Source: Candidatus Rhabdochlamydia oedothoracis (GTDB lineage Bacteria > Chlamydiota > Chlamydiia > Chlamydiales > Rhabdochlamydiaceae). Taken from it: a stretch of DNA of 64,000 nt. Of this stretch, positions 43,913-52,821 are shown piece by piece (position 1 is the stretch's first letter; every line of letters starts with the position of its first letter). A program made the translations under genes and the position numbers. Where the stretch lies: assembly GCF_019453995.1 (NCBI RefSeq), contig NZ_CP075587.1, forward strand, positions 682,001-746,000, in the 5' to 3' direction. The notes below the pieces were generated by a model. That model was not told the origin of the DNA and made no database searches. It saw nothing but the letters and a program-made list of their open reading frames with translations.

Positions 43913-45931
43913 ATGGCTCAAAAAATTTTGATTACATCTGCGCTCCCCTATGCAAACGGACCTTTGCATTTTGGTCATATTGCAGGGGCTTATCTTCCCG
44001 CTGATTGCTATGCCAGATTTATGCGTCTTTGTGGCCATGATGTTCTCTATGTTTGCGGATCAGATGAATATGGCATTGCAATCACTTTAAGTGCAGAGCT
44101 AGCTAAACATAGCCCTCAAAAGCATGTGGATTTATTTCATGCGATCAATCAGCGTTTATTCGCTCAATTGAATTTTTCCTTTGATCATTATTCACGTACG
44201 ACTTGGCCAAAACACAAAGAAACCACTCAGCAGTTTTTTTTAGATTTATTACATAATGGGTATATTGAAGAAAAAACAACAAATCAGCTTTATTCAGAAA
44301 AAGAGGGCAAATTTCTAGCAGATCGCTATGTAATGGGGACTTGTCCTAAATGCCAATTTTCTCAAGCAAGGGGAGATGAGTGTCAAAGATGTGGTGCAAA
44401 TTATGAAGCAACAGATCTTATACAGCCAGTTTCTAAGATTTCAGGTTTGCCTCTTGTATTAAAGCCTACTACTCATTGGTTTTTGCGCTTTGATCTTTTT
44501 AAACAAAAATTATCTGATTGGCTTATTTCTAAGGACTGGAAACCCAACGTTTTGCATTTTGCAAGCTCTTATGTAGAAGATTTAAAGATGCGTTCGATCA
44601 CTCGTGATATGGATTGGGGAGTACCTGTTCCTTTACCTAATGCTCAAGGAAAAGTGTTCTATGTTTGGTTTGATGCGCCCATTGGCTATATTTCAGCTAC
44701 TAAAGAGTGGGCAGAAAATCAAGGAAAACCCGAGGAATGGAAGAAGTATTGGTTTGATCCTACGACAAAACTTGTACAATTCATAGGCAAAGATAACGTC
44801 CCTTTTCACGCTTTATTTTTTCCTGCAATGATTATGGGACAGAATCAGCCTTACAAGCTTGTCGATGAGCTGCCTGCCAATGAGTTTTATAATTTGGAAG
44901 AGAAACAATTTAGTAAGTCAGATGGCTGGTATATTGAGTTTAAGTCCTTTTTTTGCTCTTTTTCAGCAGACCAGATTCGTTATACAATTGCTGCAAATGC
45001 ACCAGAAACCCAAGATAGCGAATTTACCTGGAAAGATTTTCAAATGCGCTGCAATGTAGAGCTTTTGGGTAAGTATGGAAATCTGGTAAATAGAGTGCTT
45101 GTATTTACTAAGGAGCTGCTTTCTGCTAAAGTTCCTCCTAGATTAGAACTTCTTGAAGAAGATCGATTGTTTCTGGATAAAATCAAAAACATAGTTAAGC
45201 AAACAGAAACAGCTTATGCCTCTTTTCATTTGAGAAAAGCTTCACAACTTATCATGGAATTAGCGCAAGCTGGTAATGTGTACTTTGATTTGAAAAAACC
45301 TTGGATTTTAGCTCGCAGCCCATCTACTTTTTCACAAATGCAGACAACTATTTCCTGTTGTCTGGAATGTCTTAAAGCCTTAGCGCTTATTTCTTGCCCC
45401 ATTATTCCCCAAAGCGCGCAAAAGATTTTCTCCATGCTTGGGTTTAAAGTTTCCTTAGAAACAGCCAATTGGTATCAGGTTTTAGAATCAACCATTGTTG
45501 TAGGGACAGCTTTGCCTGAGCCTAAGATTTTATTTAGTAAAGTAGAGGATGAGGTTATTGTGGAACAACAGAAAAAACTTTATGCTCATACTCTACCCCA
45601 CAAGAATCTAGAGATTTCTATTGATGATGTGCGCAAACTAGACCTGCGAGTAGCGCAGATCATAGATGTAGAGAGGGTTCCTAAATCTAAAAAATTACTA
45701 AAGCTTTCCTTAGATTTGGGAGAGGAAAAAAGGCAAATTGTTTCTGGAATTGGTGAAAAAATAACCGATTTAACCTCTTTAATCGGTAAAAAAATAGTGG
45801 TAATTACCAATCTAAAGCCGACTAAAATCATGGGCATTGAAAGTCAAGGGATGTTATTTTCTGCAGATACAGAGCAAGGATTTGAGCCTTTAGAAGTGTC
45901 TTTAGCTGCTATCGGTGCAAAAATTAGCTAG
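43913..45931 (+). CDS. metG: Methionyl-tRNA synthetase
   Basis: 672 residues. It charges tRNA-Met. The HIGH-type motif is PLHFGHIAGAYLPADCYARF, a four-cysteine zinc knuckle follows (CPKCQFSQARGDECQRC), and the KMSKS-type loop is present as QFSKSDG. The anticodon-binding helical domain is followed by a C-terminal tRNA-binding OB fold (from about residue 570: DVRKLDLRVAQIIDVERVPK ... SGIGEKI) used for dimerisation. Ten bases separate it from the preceding small gene. Confidence 0.96.
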   Translation: MAQKILITSALPYANGPLHFGHIAGAYLPADCYARFMRLCGHDVLYVCGSDEYGIAITLSAELAKHSPQKHVDLFHAINQRLFAQLNFSFDHYSRTTWPKHKETTQQFFLDLLHNGYIEEKTTNQLYSEKEGKFLADRYVMGTCPKCQFSQARGDECQRCGANYEATDLIQPVSKISGLPLVLKPTTHWFLRFDLFKQKLSDWLISKDWKPNVLHFASSYVEDLKMRSITRDMDWGVPVPLPNAQGKVFYVWFDAPIGYISATKEWAENQGKPEEWKKYWFDPTTKLVQFIGKDNVPFHALFFPAMIMGQNQPYKLVDELPANEFYNLEEKQFSKSDGWYIEFKSFFCSFSADQIRYTIAANAPETQDSEFTWKDFQMRCNVELLGKYGNLVNRVLVFTKELLSAKVPPRLELLEEDRLFLDKIKNIVKQTETAYASFHLRKASQLIMELAQAGNVYFDLKKPWILARSPSTFSQMQTTISCCLECLKALALISCPIIPQSAQKIFSMLGFKVSLETANWYQVLESTIVVGTALPEPKILFSKVEDEVIVEQQKKLYAHTLPHKNLEISIDDVRKLDLRVAQIIDVERVPKSKKLLKLSLDLGEEKRQIVSGIGEKITDLTSLIGKKIVVITNLKPTKIMGIESQGMLFSADTEQGFEPLEVSLAAIGAKIS

Positions 45932-46096
45932 TTTATACCTTAATAGTTTTATTTTTTTAGACATAAAAGTTCTTTGTGAGTTCTCTATTAGCTTATTCTA
46001 AATATGATTGGTAATATAAGAGATACTTACCAAGTATATAGTGGTTCCGATTCAATCAGATAGAAAAATATTTTGTTTTGTGTTAAGCTATTGAGT

Positions 46097-47067
46097 ATGA
46101 AAAAACTGACCCCTAGCCAGAGAGCTGACTTAGAACACAAGTTAAAGCATCCAAAAGACTATTCTGAACGGAATAGGCTTTGTGTAATTTTGGGCTATGA
46201 TGAGGGTATCTCAACAAAAAATCTTGCTAAAACACTCCGGATAAGCCCTATCACTGTTCAGGAATACCTCAGAGAATATGATTCCAAAAATAAAACTGGA
46301 AGTAGCCCTCGAGGCGATAGCAAATCAAAACTTTCACAAGACCAAACAGAGTCTCTAACACCTATAGGAAAAGACCTATCTTAAAGTCAAAGGGATCATA
46401 GCTTATGTGCATGAGCAATATGGGATAAAATATTCCCGAAGTGGCATGACAGATTGGCTCATACAGCACGGATTTGCTTATAAACGTCCTAAAAAGATTC
46501 CTGGGAAATTAGATCCTGAAAAACAACGAATTTTCATAGAACAATATAGGGCTTTAAAGGAGACCTTAAACCCTGATGAAGAGATCTATTTCATAGATGC
46601 TGTGCATCCTGAACATCAGACCCAAGCCGTATGTGGATGGATCAAAAAAGGCGTTCAAAAGACTTTGCAGACATCCGGGAAACAATTGCGATTGCATTTT
46701 GCTGCAGCTCTTTGCCTGACAGGAATGAAGATTGTTACAGAGGAATATAAGACAGTTGATGCCGATGCAATGCTCGATTTTTTCAAGAAGCTAGAAAAAC
46801 AGACAGAGGCTCGAATTATTCATGTAATTTTGGATAATGCGAGATCAAACAAAAATAAGAAACTAGAAGAGTTTCTGATGTCTTCTAGGATTAAAGTGCA
46901 CTATCTCCCTCCTTATTCGCCGAATTTGAATCCTATTGAACGCTTGTGGAAGATCTTAAAGGAAAAGACGGTATACAATCGATATTACGAAACGTCAGTG
47001 ACTTTTTTTCAGGCAATTAGAGGATTCTTCTTAGAAGAGATACCGAAAATAACAGATATAGTTATTT
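46097..47067 (+). pseudogene. IS630 type 1 transposase, frameshifted and interrupted
   Basis: MKKLTPSQRADLEHKLKHPK runs to SQDQTESL, where five bases are missing compared with the intact copies, so the frame is lost. From 46407 it resumes as MHEQYGIKYSRSGMTDWLIQ and keeps the DDE motifs. The C-terminal residues are split off by the type 3 element at KITDI; the remaining LKCRINDKFQVVDLNPIKLA codons lie after 47998. Confidence 0.88.
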
Positions 47068-47998
47068 AAAATATTATTGATAAAGTTGTATATTTTTCTC
47101 CAACAAAATATATGGAGGTAGAGAAATGCCTAAACCTTATTCAATGGATCTAAGAAAACGAGTGCTTCAATACCTAGAAGAAAATAACGACAAAATGAAG
47201 GCCAGCCAGCTATTTCAAGTTGGGATTGCAACTGTCTACCGATGGGTAAAGCGTAAGAAACAAAGAGGAAACGTAGAACCTCTAAAAAAGAAAAGCACTT
47301 ATAAGAAAATTGATGATCAGAGATTAATCGCTTATGTAGAAAAAAACCCCGATCATTTTTTATCAGAGATTGCAAAGCATTTTGGTTTGACTTTGCAAGC
47401 AATCTTTTACGCTTTGAAAAGACTCAAGATCACAAGAAAAAAAAGATTGCGTTTTATAAGGAAAGGAATGCGGAAGCAAGAGCGGAATATCTAAAAAAGA
47501 TAGAAGCAATTTCTCCTGAAAAAAGGGTCTATTTGGATCAGAGCGGAATCAGTCAATATGTGCATAGGCAATATGCGAGGAGCGCGAGGGGAAAACAAAT
47601 ATTTGGAGGAATTTCAGGAAAACGATTTGGTAGACAGAGTGTAATTTCGGCACTACAAGGGAAGAAATTGCTGGCACCGATGTGTTTTGAAGGAACTTGC
47701 AATACGGATCTATTTAATGTATGGCTAAAACAGGAATTGATTCCAAATTTGACTCATGGCCAAGTTTTGATTCTCGATAACGCGAGCTTTCATAAATCAA
47801 AGACAACTAGAACATTGATAGAGGAAAGTGGATACGAAATGCTCTTTCTCCCGCCTTATTCACCGGACTTAAATCCTATCGAAAAATATTGGGCCAATAT
47901 GAAAACGAAAATCCGAGAACTTTTACCTACTGTAGCTAATTTATCCGAAGCCTTAGATCAAGCTGTTTTATCAATGTCGATTTAAATAACTATATTTT
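47068..47998 (+). mobile_element. IS630 type 3, apparently complete
   Basis: Inverted ends TAGTTATTTAAA and TTTAAATAACTA, flanked by TA on both sides, inserted in the 3' part of an IS630 type 1 transposase. This is the only copy in the window. Confidence 0.85.
47126..47985 (+). CDS. IS630-family transposase made by -1 frameshift over A8
   Basis: The first frame (47126-47494) encodes the helix-turn-helix part (MPKPYSMDLRKRVLQYLEEN ... VGIATVYRWVKRKKQ). At eight A (47437-47444), read AAA AAA AGA, a -1 shift gives KKKKIAFYKERNAEARAEYL and continues without stop through YLDQSGISQYVHRQYARS, VLILDNASFHKSK and PYSPDLNPIEKYWANMK, the DDE catalytic motifs, to 47985. A -1 shift on A-rich slippery sites is established in several IS families including IS630 relatives. 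GGAGG precedes ATG 47126. Confidence 0.82.
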
Positions 47999-48078
47999 GA
48001 AATGTAGGATAAACGACAAGTTTCAAGTCGTTGACTTAAATCCCATTAAGCTAGCCGTTTGAATCGGCACTACTATAT

Positions 48079-48209
48079 ACTCGTTTGCATTCAAATTAAG
48101 AGTTTTAATATATAAATATTTTTATACAAAAGATAATACCTTCTTGCAAGATAGAGCAGTTTTTTCAAAAAACCCATTTATGCAATTCTTAATTTGAAAT
48201 CAAACTAGT
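48079..48209 (+). mobile_element. MITE copy, complete (131 bp)
   Basis: Left end ACTCGTTTGCATTCAAATTA, right end TTGAAATCAAACTAGT, flanked by TA, next to IS630 type 1 and ISAs1 ends. Confidence 0.75.
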
Positions 48210-48211
48210 AT

Positions 48212-48286
48212 ACTCCTTATGAAAAAGGAGTCAGAATCATTTTTTATCTCTCAATTATCAAGCAAAATCTTCATGCATTGGCCCTG
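48212..48286 (-). mobile_element. ISAs1 remnant, outer 75 bp
   Basis: Complement of the ISAs1 end seen at 15981 (CAGGGCCAATGCATGAAGAT ... CTCCTTTTTCATAAGGAGT). 48287-48434 beyond it is AT-rich and holds nothing I can identify. Confidence 0.65.
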
Positions 48287-48434
48287 ACTCTTTCATGGAG
48301 AAGCTTAGATTAGAATTTCGAATCAATCTCTTTTTATTAAAAAAAATTGACTATAAAAAAGTTATCTGCGAAAATTTTTATTCCATTAAGAATGTTACAC
48401 ATTTTGAACCGAATACAAGTATTTAACGATGTGC

Positions 48435-48643
48435 ATTCTACTATTCAAAATGCATTAGAAAAAAGACTTTTCAAACGCTAAATTCATTGAATTTTTCTCA
48501 TTGATTGAGTTATAAATCTTAGATCTATTCAACCTGAAGCGAACTTTTTAATAAGAAACCAAAAAGACATCCTCAAGGCTCTTCATCGCCATGAACGAGA
48601 CAAGAGATTGTGTAATAGAATTAAAACTATCCTGCTCTTTAAG
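48435..48643 (+). mobile_element. IS630 type 2 remnant, 5' end
   Basis: Near-identical to the 5' end of the copy at 34686-35390 in the other direction. Contains EANFLIRNQKDILKALHRHE, then RDKRLCNRIKTILL, and stops next to the recD2 3' end. Confidence 0.7.
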
Positions 48644-48644
48644 T

Positions 48645-50783
48645 TTATACGAATTTTTGCATAGCTTGTTTTAATCCTGTATGACGTTTTAGGACAGTTT
48701 CATTTTTTACGGCAATAGCCAATGCCTTTTTTGTACCTACAAAAATTACCCGTGCCTTAGCACGGGTAATTCCTGTATATAATAAATTGCGATAAAGCAT
48801 CTTAAAATGAGATGTGTGCACAGGAATAATTACACAAGGGCATTCACTACCTTGATATTTGTGGATAGATACTGCATAAGCTAAAATTAGCTCATCAATT
48901 TCTGTAAAATCGTAATTGATGATTTTCAAATCAAAGACCACTTTGAGCGTTTGTTCAGTAAGATCCATTTCTGTAATTTTTCCTACATCTCCATTATAAA
49001 CTTCTTTTTCGTAGTTATTACGGATTTGCATGACTTTATCTCCTACTTGAAAAGAGCGCCCCATGCGATGTAGAGCTGTAGGACAGGGATTGAGTTTTTG
49101 TTGTAGAACAACATTTAGATTTTCACTGCCAATAAGTCCTCTTTTCATAGGGGATAATACTTGAATATCATCAAAACGATGAAAGCGATATACCTTAGGT
49201 AATTGATTTACGATCAGGTTTACAATAGTATCAATGACCTCTTGTAGGTCTTCTTTTTCTATAAATTGAAAATCGCTACGTGGATGATAGGAAATATCAG
49301 GAAATTGTCCCTGGTTGATCCTATGTGCATTGGTGACAATTAAAGAACCTGCTGCTTGACGAAAGATCTTTTTTAATTCCACTACAGAAATCCTTTCTGA
49401 AGCAATCAGATCTTTAAGTACATTTCCTGGACCGACACTGGGTAATTGGTCGATATCTCCAATAAGAATTACCCTCGCATCATCAGGGAGGGCTTTGAGC
49501 AAGTTGTACATGAGTTGCGTATCTATCATACTTGCTTCATCAATAATCAGTAAATCACAGCAAATAGGATTTTCTTTATTGCGTTTGAACTTCCCTATTT
49601 TAAAATCCATTTCTAAAAGACTATGAATAGTGGATGCTTTTTTTCCAGTAATTTCACTCATTCTCTTAGCGGCTCTTCCTGTAGGAGCTGCTAAGACAAT
49701 CTGATTTGCAATCCTCTCAGTAATTGTTAATATGGCTTTAGTAATTGTGCTTTTTCCTGTCCCTGGGCCACCTGTTATAATGAGAGCCTTGGCCTTAAGC
49801 CCACAGGCTACCGCTGCTAGTTGTTCTTCTGCTAAATCGATTAAGAGTTTTTGTTGGACCCAGGTTAAGGCCTTATCTAATTGTACTTCACGTATTCGAC
49901 AAGGATGCTGTGTTAAACGCATCATCTCTCGAGCAATCCCCATTTCCATTAAAAAAAGAGGCTTTATCCATACCGTCTGTTCTTCTTTAACAACTTCCTC
50001 TGACTGGATTAGCGAAGAAATACCTTCTGTAATTAGATCTTTAGAAACCTCTAGTTTTTCTTCTACTTTAGGAGCTAAATCCTGGACGGGATAGCATGCA
50101 TGTCCTTCTTGACTTAGTTCCCATAGAGTATGTTCGATCCCTGCACAAATTCGTTCTTTAGCGTCTTTTGCAATTCCTAATCCTTGCGCGATTAAATCCG
50201 CTGTTTTAAAACCAACTCCGTGAATATCTTTAGCTAAGCGAAAGGGATTAGAGCGCACTTTTTCAATACTTTGAGCACCGTACATTCTAAAAATTTTTTG
50301 TGCAAAAGAAGGGCTAACATTATGGCCCCTTAGAAAAATCATCACATCTCTAATAGCTTGTTGTTCATGCCAACAAGTTTTAATTTTTTCGACCCTTTTT
50401 TCTCCAATACCAGCTACTTCTAATAAGCGGTCGGGCCTTTGATCAATCACATCTAGCGTATTTAGTCCAAAGAGTTTGACTATGCGTTCTGCATAAATAG
50501 GTCCGATTCCTTTAATCATTCCTGATTCTAAATACTTTTGAATCCCTATTAGATCAGAAGGGGCTTGTAATTCAAAAGCCTTTACCTCAAATTGCTGTCC
50601 ATGTTCAGGGTGAATACGCCAAGTACCTTTACAGCGAATGGTTTCCCCTGGTTGGACAGAGGGCATAATCCCTACAATACAAGTCAGTTCTTTTTTTTTA
50701 GGTTCTTTCAAGCGAGCTACAGTGAACCCTTTTTCTTCTTCTGCAAAAACAATTGTATCGATAAACCCGTAGATCTCTTCCAT
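48645..50783 (-). CDS. recD2: RecD2-type ATP-dependent DNA helicase
   Basis: 712 residues, superfamily 1B 5'-to-3' helicase of the RecD2 type (found without RecBC). The N-terminal OB and helix-hairpin-helix part (YLESGMIKGIGPIYAERIVK, LLEVAGIGEKRVEKI) is characteristic of RecD2. Motor motifs: Walker A GGPGTGKST at about residue 340, LLIIDEASMID (motif II), GDIDQLPSVG (motif III) and the C-terminal AYAVSIHKYQGSE and YTGITRAKARVIFVG. AGGAG precedes the ATG. Follows metG in chlamydial gene order, here separated by IS insertions. Confidence 0.94.
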   Translation of the reverse strand: MEEIYGFIDTIVFAEEEKGFTVARLKEPKKKELTCIVGIMPSVQPGETIRCKGTWRIHPEHGQQFEVKAFELQAPSDLIGIQKYLESGMIKGIGPIYAERIVKLFGLNTLDVIDQRPDRLLEVAGIGEKRVEKIKTCWHEQQAIRDVMIFLRGHNVSPSFAQKIFRMYGAQSIEKVRSNPFRLAKDIHGVGFKTADLIAQGLGIAKDAKERICAGIEHTLWELSQEGHACYPVQDLAPKVEEKLEVSKDLITEGISSLIQSEEVVKEEQTVWIKPLFLMEMGIAREMMRLTQHPCRIREVQLDKALTWVQQKLLIDLAEEQLAAVACGLKAKALIITGGPGTGKSTITKAILTITERIANQIVLAAPTGRAAKRMSEITGKKASTIHSLLEMDFKIGKFKRNKENPICCDLLIIDEASMIDTQLMYNLLKALPDDARVILIGDIDQLPSVGPGNVLKDLIASERISVVELKKIFRQAAGSLIVTNAHRINQGQFPDISYHPRSDFQFIEKEDLQEVIDTIVNLIVNQLPKVYRFHRFDDIQVLSPMKRGLIGSENLNVVLQQKLNPCPTALHRMGRSFQVGDKVMQIRNNYEKEVYNGDVGKITEMDLTEQTLKVVFDLKIINYDFTEIDELILAYAVSIHKYQGSECPCVIIPVHTSHFKMLYRNLLYTGITRAKARVIFVGTKKALAIAVKNETVLKRHTGLKQAMQKFV

Positions 50784-50879
50784 GATTACTCCTAAAAAGA
50801 TTAAGTTTACATTTTTTTATCAGAAACGCAAAGCTATTATTGCTCTAAAATACAACTCTTTATAAAATGGTTCTTCTGT

Positions 50880-50951
50880 TCCGGGTTAGCTCAGCGGTAG
50901 AGCAGTAGACTGTTAATCTATTGGTCGCAAGTTCGAATCTTGCACCCGGAG
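50880..50951 (+). tRNA. tRNA-Asn (anticodon GTT)
   Basis: A 72-nt cloverleaf: acceptor TCCGGGT pairs with ACCCGGA, D arm with AGCTCAGCGGTAGAGCA, anticodon stem-loop AGACTGTTAATCT with anticodon GTT, T arm with GTTCGAATC, discriminator G. The CCA tail is not encoded. A weak promoter-like TTGCTC/TATAAA pair lies just upstream. Confidence 0.95.
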
Positions 50952-51170
50952 TTTGCTGGTTGATGTGGCATTGTAGATAGGATCAAAAATGGCTAACCCA
51001 GTGTCACAAGCAGCCTTTTTTCATCCAATTCAAAAGTTTTCAAACTTATGAAGAGTTTATTTGATTATTTTTGCTATAATAGCTGCTGCTTTAATTAGCT
51101 ATTTTGGAAACTATCAAAGCGGGTTTTTTAAATACTTTTCGTTCTCTTTCGGGATTGCAAATTAGAATTT
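50952..51170. other. Intergenic DNA after tRNA-Asn
   Basis: No supportable gene. A short MANPVSQAAFFHPIQKF-like opening at 50989 stops after about 20 codons. An extended -10-like TGCTATAAT occurs near 51070-51079 but faces only an IS30 remnant. Confidence 0.3.
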
Positions 51171-51705
51171 AGTCTTTTCAAGTTTGAAGTGCACAGAAGA
51201 ATTAAAAAAAAGAACAGGCAGGCGATAAAAGAATCTCTATTGTAATTTTTAACAATCAAACACAAAAAGAGACCTTGCCTAAAGGCTATCATCACCTAAC
51301 CTATGACCAAAGATGTCAGATTTATATTTTAAAAGTTAGAGGAGATACATCTAGCTTAATAGCAACCATTCTAAAAGTTCATCATAGCACTAGCAGACAA
51401 CGGAAAAGGATTTGCCTATCACCAAATGGTTAGTTTCGAGCTAGAGACAGACTTCTACTTTGCAACGCTCTACCATTCTTGGGAAAGAGGCTTAAATGAG
51501 TATACAAACGGACTAGTTAGGCAATATTTTCCTAAAACACAAAGCTTTTTAGATACTACTTCCAAGAATATGGAAAGGGCGGAAACTTATACTAAATAAC
51601 AGACCTAGAAAGATTCTCAGCAAACATGCTATGCTCGGGTGCGCAATAGATGTTTTTTCAAGTATTTATATGTTCTTTTTTGTGCACTTCGAGGTTGAAA
51701 AGGCC
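51171..51705 (+). mobile_element. IS30 remnant with internal deletion
   Basis: Both ends are present (AGTCTTTTCAAG and GAAAAGGCC), but the middle ~600 bp is deleted between CATAGCACTA and GCAGACAACGG, with many point changes. This is an old copy, unlike the identical intact ones. Confidence 0.85.
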
Positions 51706-51917
51706 TATCTTAAAACTCCATAAGTTTAAAGGTTACGTAGCCATTTTATCAAGAAATCAATGATAAATGCAAGAGAGTTTTTTAAAGTCTTTCGAATATA
51801 AGTTCTGTTTTTTTAATCAGGATTTTCCTTGCTCTTTAAGGTTTTAAGACCAAAAGAAGATGAACTTTAAATGAAGTTGTTCTAGATTTATATTCCAAAA
51901 CAGTAAATGAGGCTCTT

Positions 51918-52514
51918 ATGCATCAATTCTTACTTTCAAAATTCATGACTTGTCTATTATTTGTTTTTCCCTGTGGATACTCTTTTTCAGCTGAGGAAAA
52001 TTTTCTTCTCATCAATGGCACATCGAATGAGAAAATATTAGAGCTAGGCCCTCATATCTATGAACGCGTTGCTCCTTGCTCTACCTTTAAGATTGCTTTA
52101 AGCTTGATGGGATATGATAAAGAGATCTTAAAAGATGAAAAGACTCCAACTTGGTTGTTTCAAGAAGGGTATGATAACTTCTTAGAATCCTGGAAAAATC
52201 CTCAAACTCCACAATCTTGGATGAAAACCTCTTGCGTCTGGTTTTCTCGTGTTTTAGCAATACAATTGGGATTGGAAAATATGCAAAAATATTTAACCTT
52301 ATTAGAATACGGTAATAAAGATATATCTGGAGGGTTAACAGAAGCATGGCTGGTTTCCTCTTTAAAAATCTCGCCTAAAGAACAGGTGGATTTCATCCAA
52401 AAAGCTCTGCTTGGAAAGCTGCCTATTTCAAATGATGCCATACAAATGACAAAAAAGTTGTTATTTGTAGAGCAATTGCCCGAAGGATGGAGATTAGAGC
52501 TCTTTCAAAACTAG
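51918..52514 (+). pseudogene. Class D (OXA-type) beta-lactamase, truncated before KTG
   Basis: A secreted class D beta-lactamase: signal peptide MHQFLLSKFMTCLLFVFPCG, then active-site S55-T-F-K58, S105-C-V107 and Y131-G-N133, the class D versions of the three first motifs. The protein ends at residue 198 just after EGWRL, where the K-T-G strand should follow. The last codons (ELFQN and stop) come from the beginning of an inserted IS5-like element (GAGCTCTTTCAAAACTAG). Without KTG and the C-terminal helix it is unlikely to be active. About 200 bp upstream (51706-51917) shows no gene. Confidence 0.8.
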
Positions 52515-52821
52515 GAAATAAAAAAGCCCTTGTATAAAATAATGCCCTTAAAAATACGTAAGGGCATGATGAAATTTGAAAAAGCAAAAAGTTTAGACAA
52601 CGAGAAATTCCGAAGATTAACCGGAGTAAAACGTAGCACATTTGATCAAATGAGCTTGATTTTGGAGATAAGTCACAAAGAGAAAAAAGCCCGAGGAGGC
52701 CGCGTCAATAAATTAAAAATAGAAGACATGTTACTGATGACCTTAGAGTATCTAAGAGAGTATAGAACCTATTTTCACATAAGCCAGAGCTATAATATCA
52801 GTGAAAGTACAGCTTATAAAA
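52497..52821 (+). mobile_element. IS5-like element type C, 5' fragment
   Basis: Starts near GAGCTCTTTCAAAACTAGGA inside the beta-lactamase gene. A small hairpin ATGCCCTT/AAGGGCAT lies just before the transposase start. It is cut at 52821 by IS30. Confidence 0.55.
52569..52821 (+). pseudogene. IS5-like (HTH_Tnp_4) transposase, N-terminal fragment
   Basis: MKFEKAKSLDNEKFRRLTGV, then KRSTFDQMSLILE, EDMLLMTLEYLREYRTYFHI and SQSYNISESTAYK: the helix-turn-helix N-terminus of an IS5-superfamily transposase. It ends after about 84 residues at the IS30 junction; the catalytic part is absent from the window. Confidence 0.75.

Larger units (their letters stand above)
46034..48074 (+). mobile_element. 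IS630 type 1 copy carrying an inserted IS630 type 3
   Basis: Left end TATATAGTGGTTCCGATTCA, right end GAATCGGCACTACTATATA. The type 1 sequence is continuous from 46034 to 47067 and resumes at 47999 (TTTTGAAATGTAGGATAAAC) after the inserted element. Flanked by TA-rich DNA downstream of metG. Confidence 0.85.
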
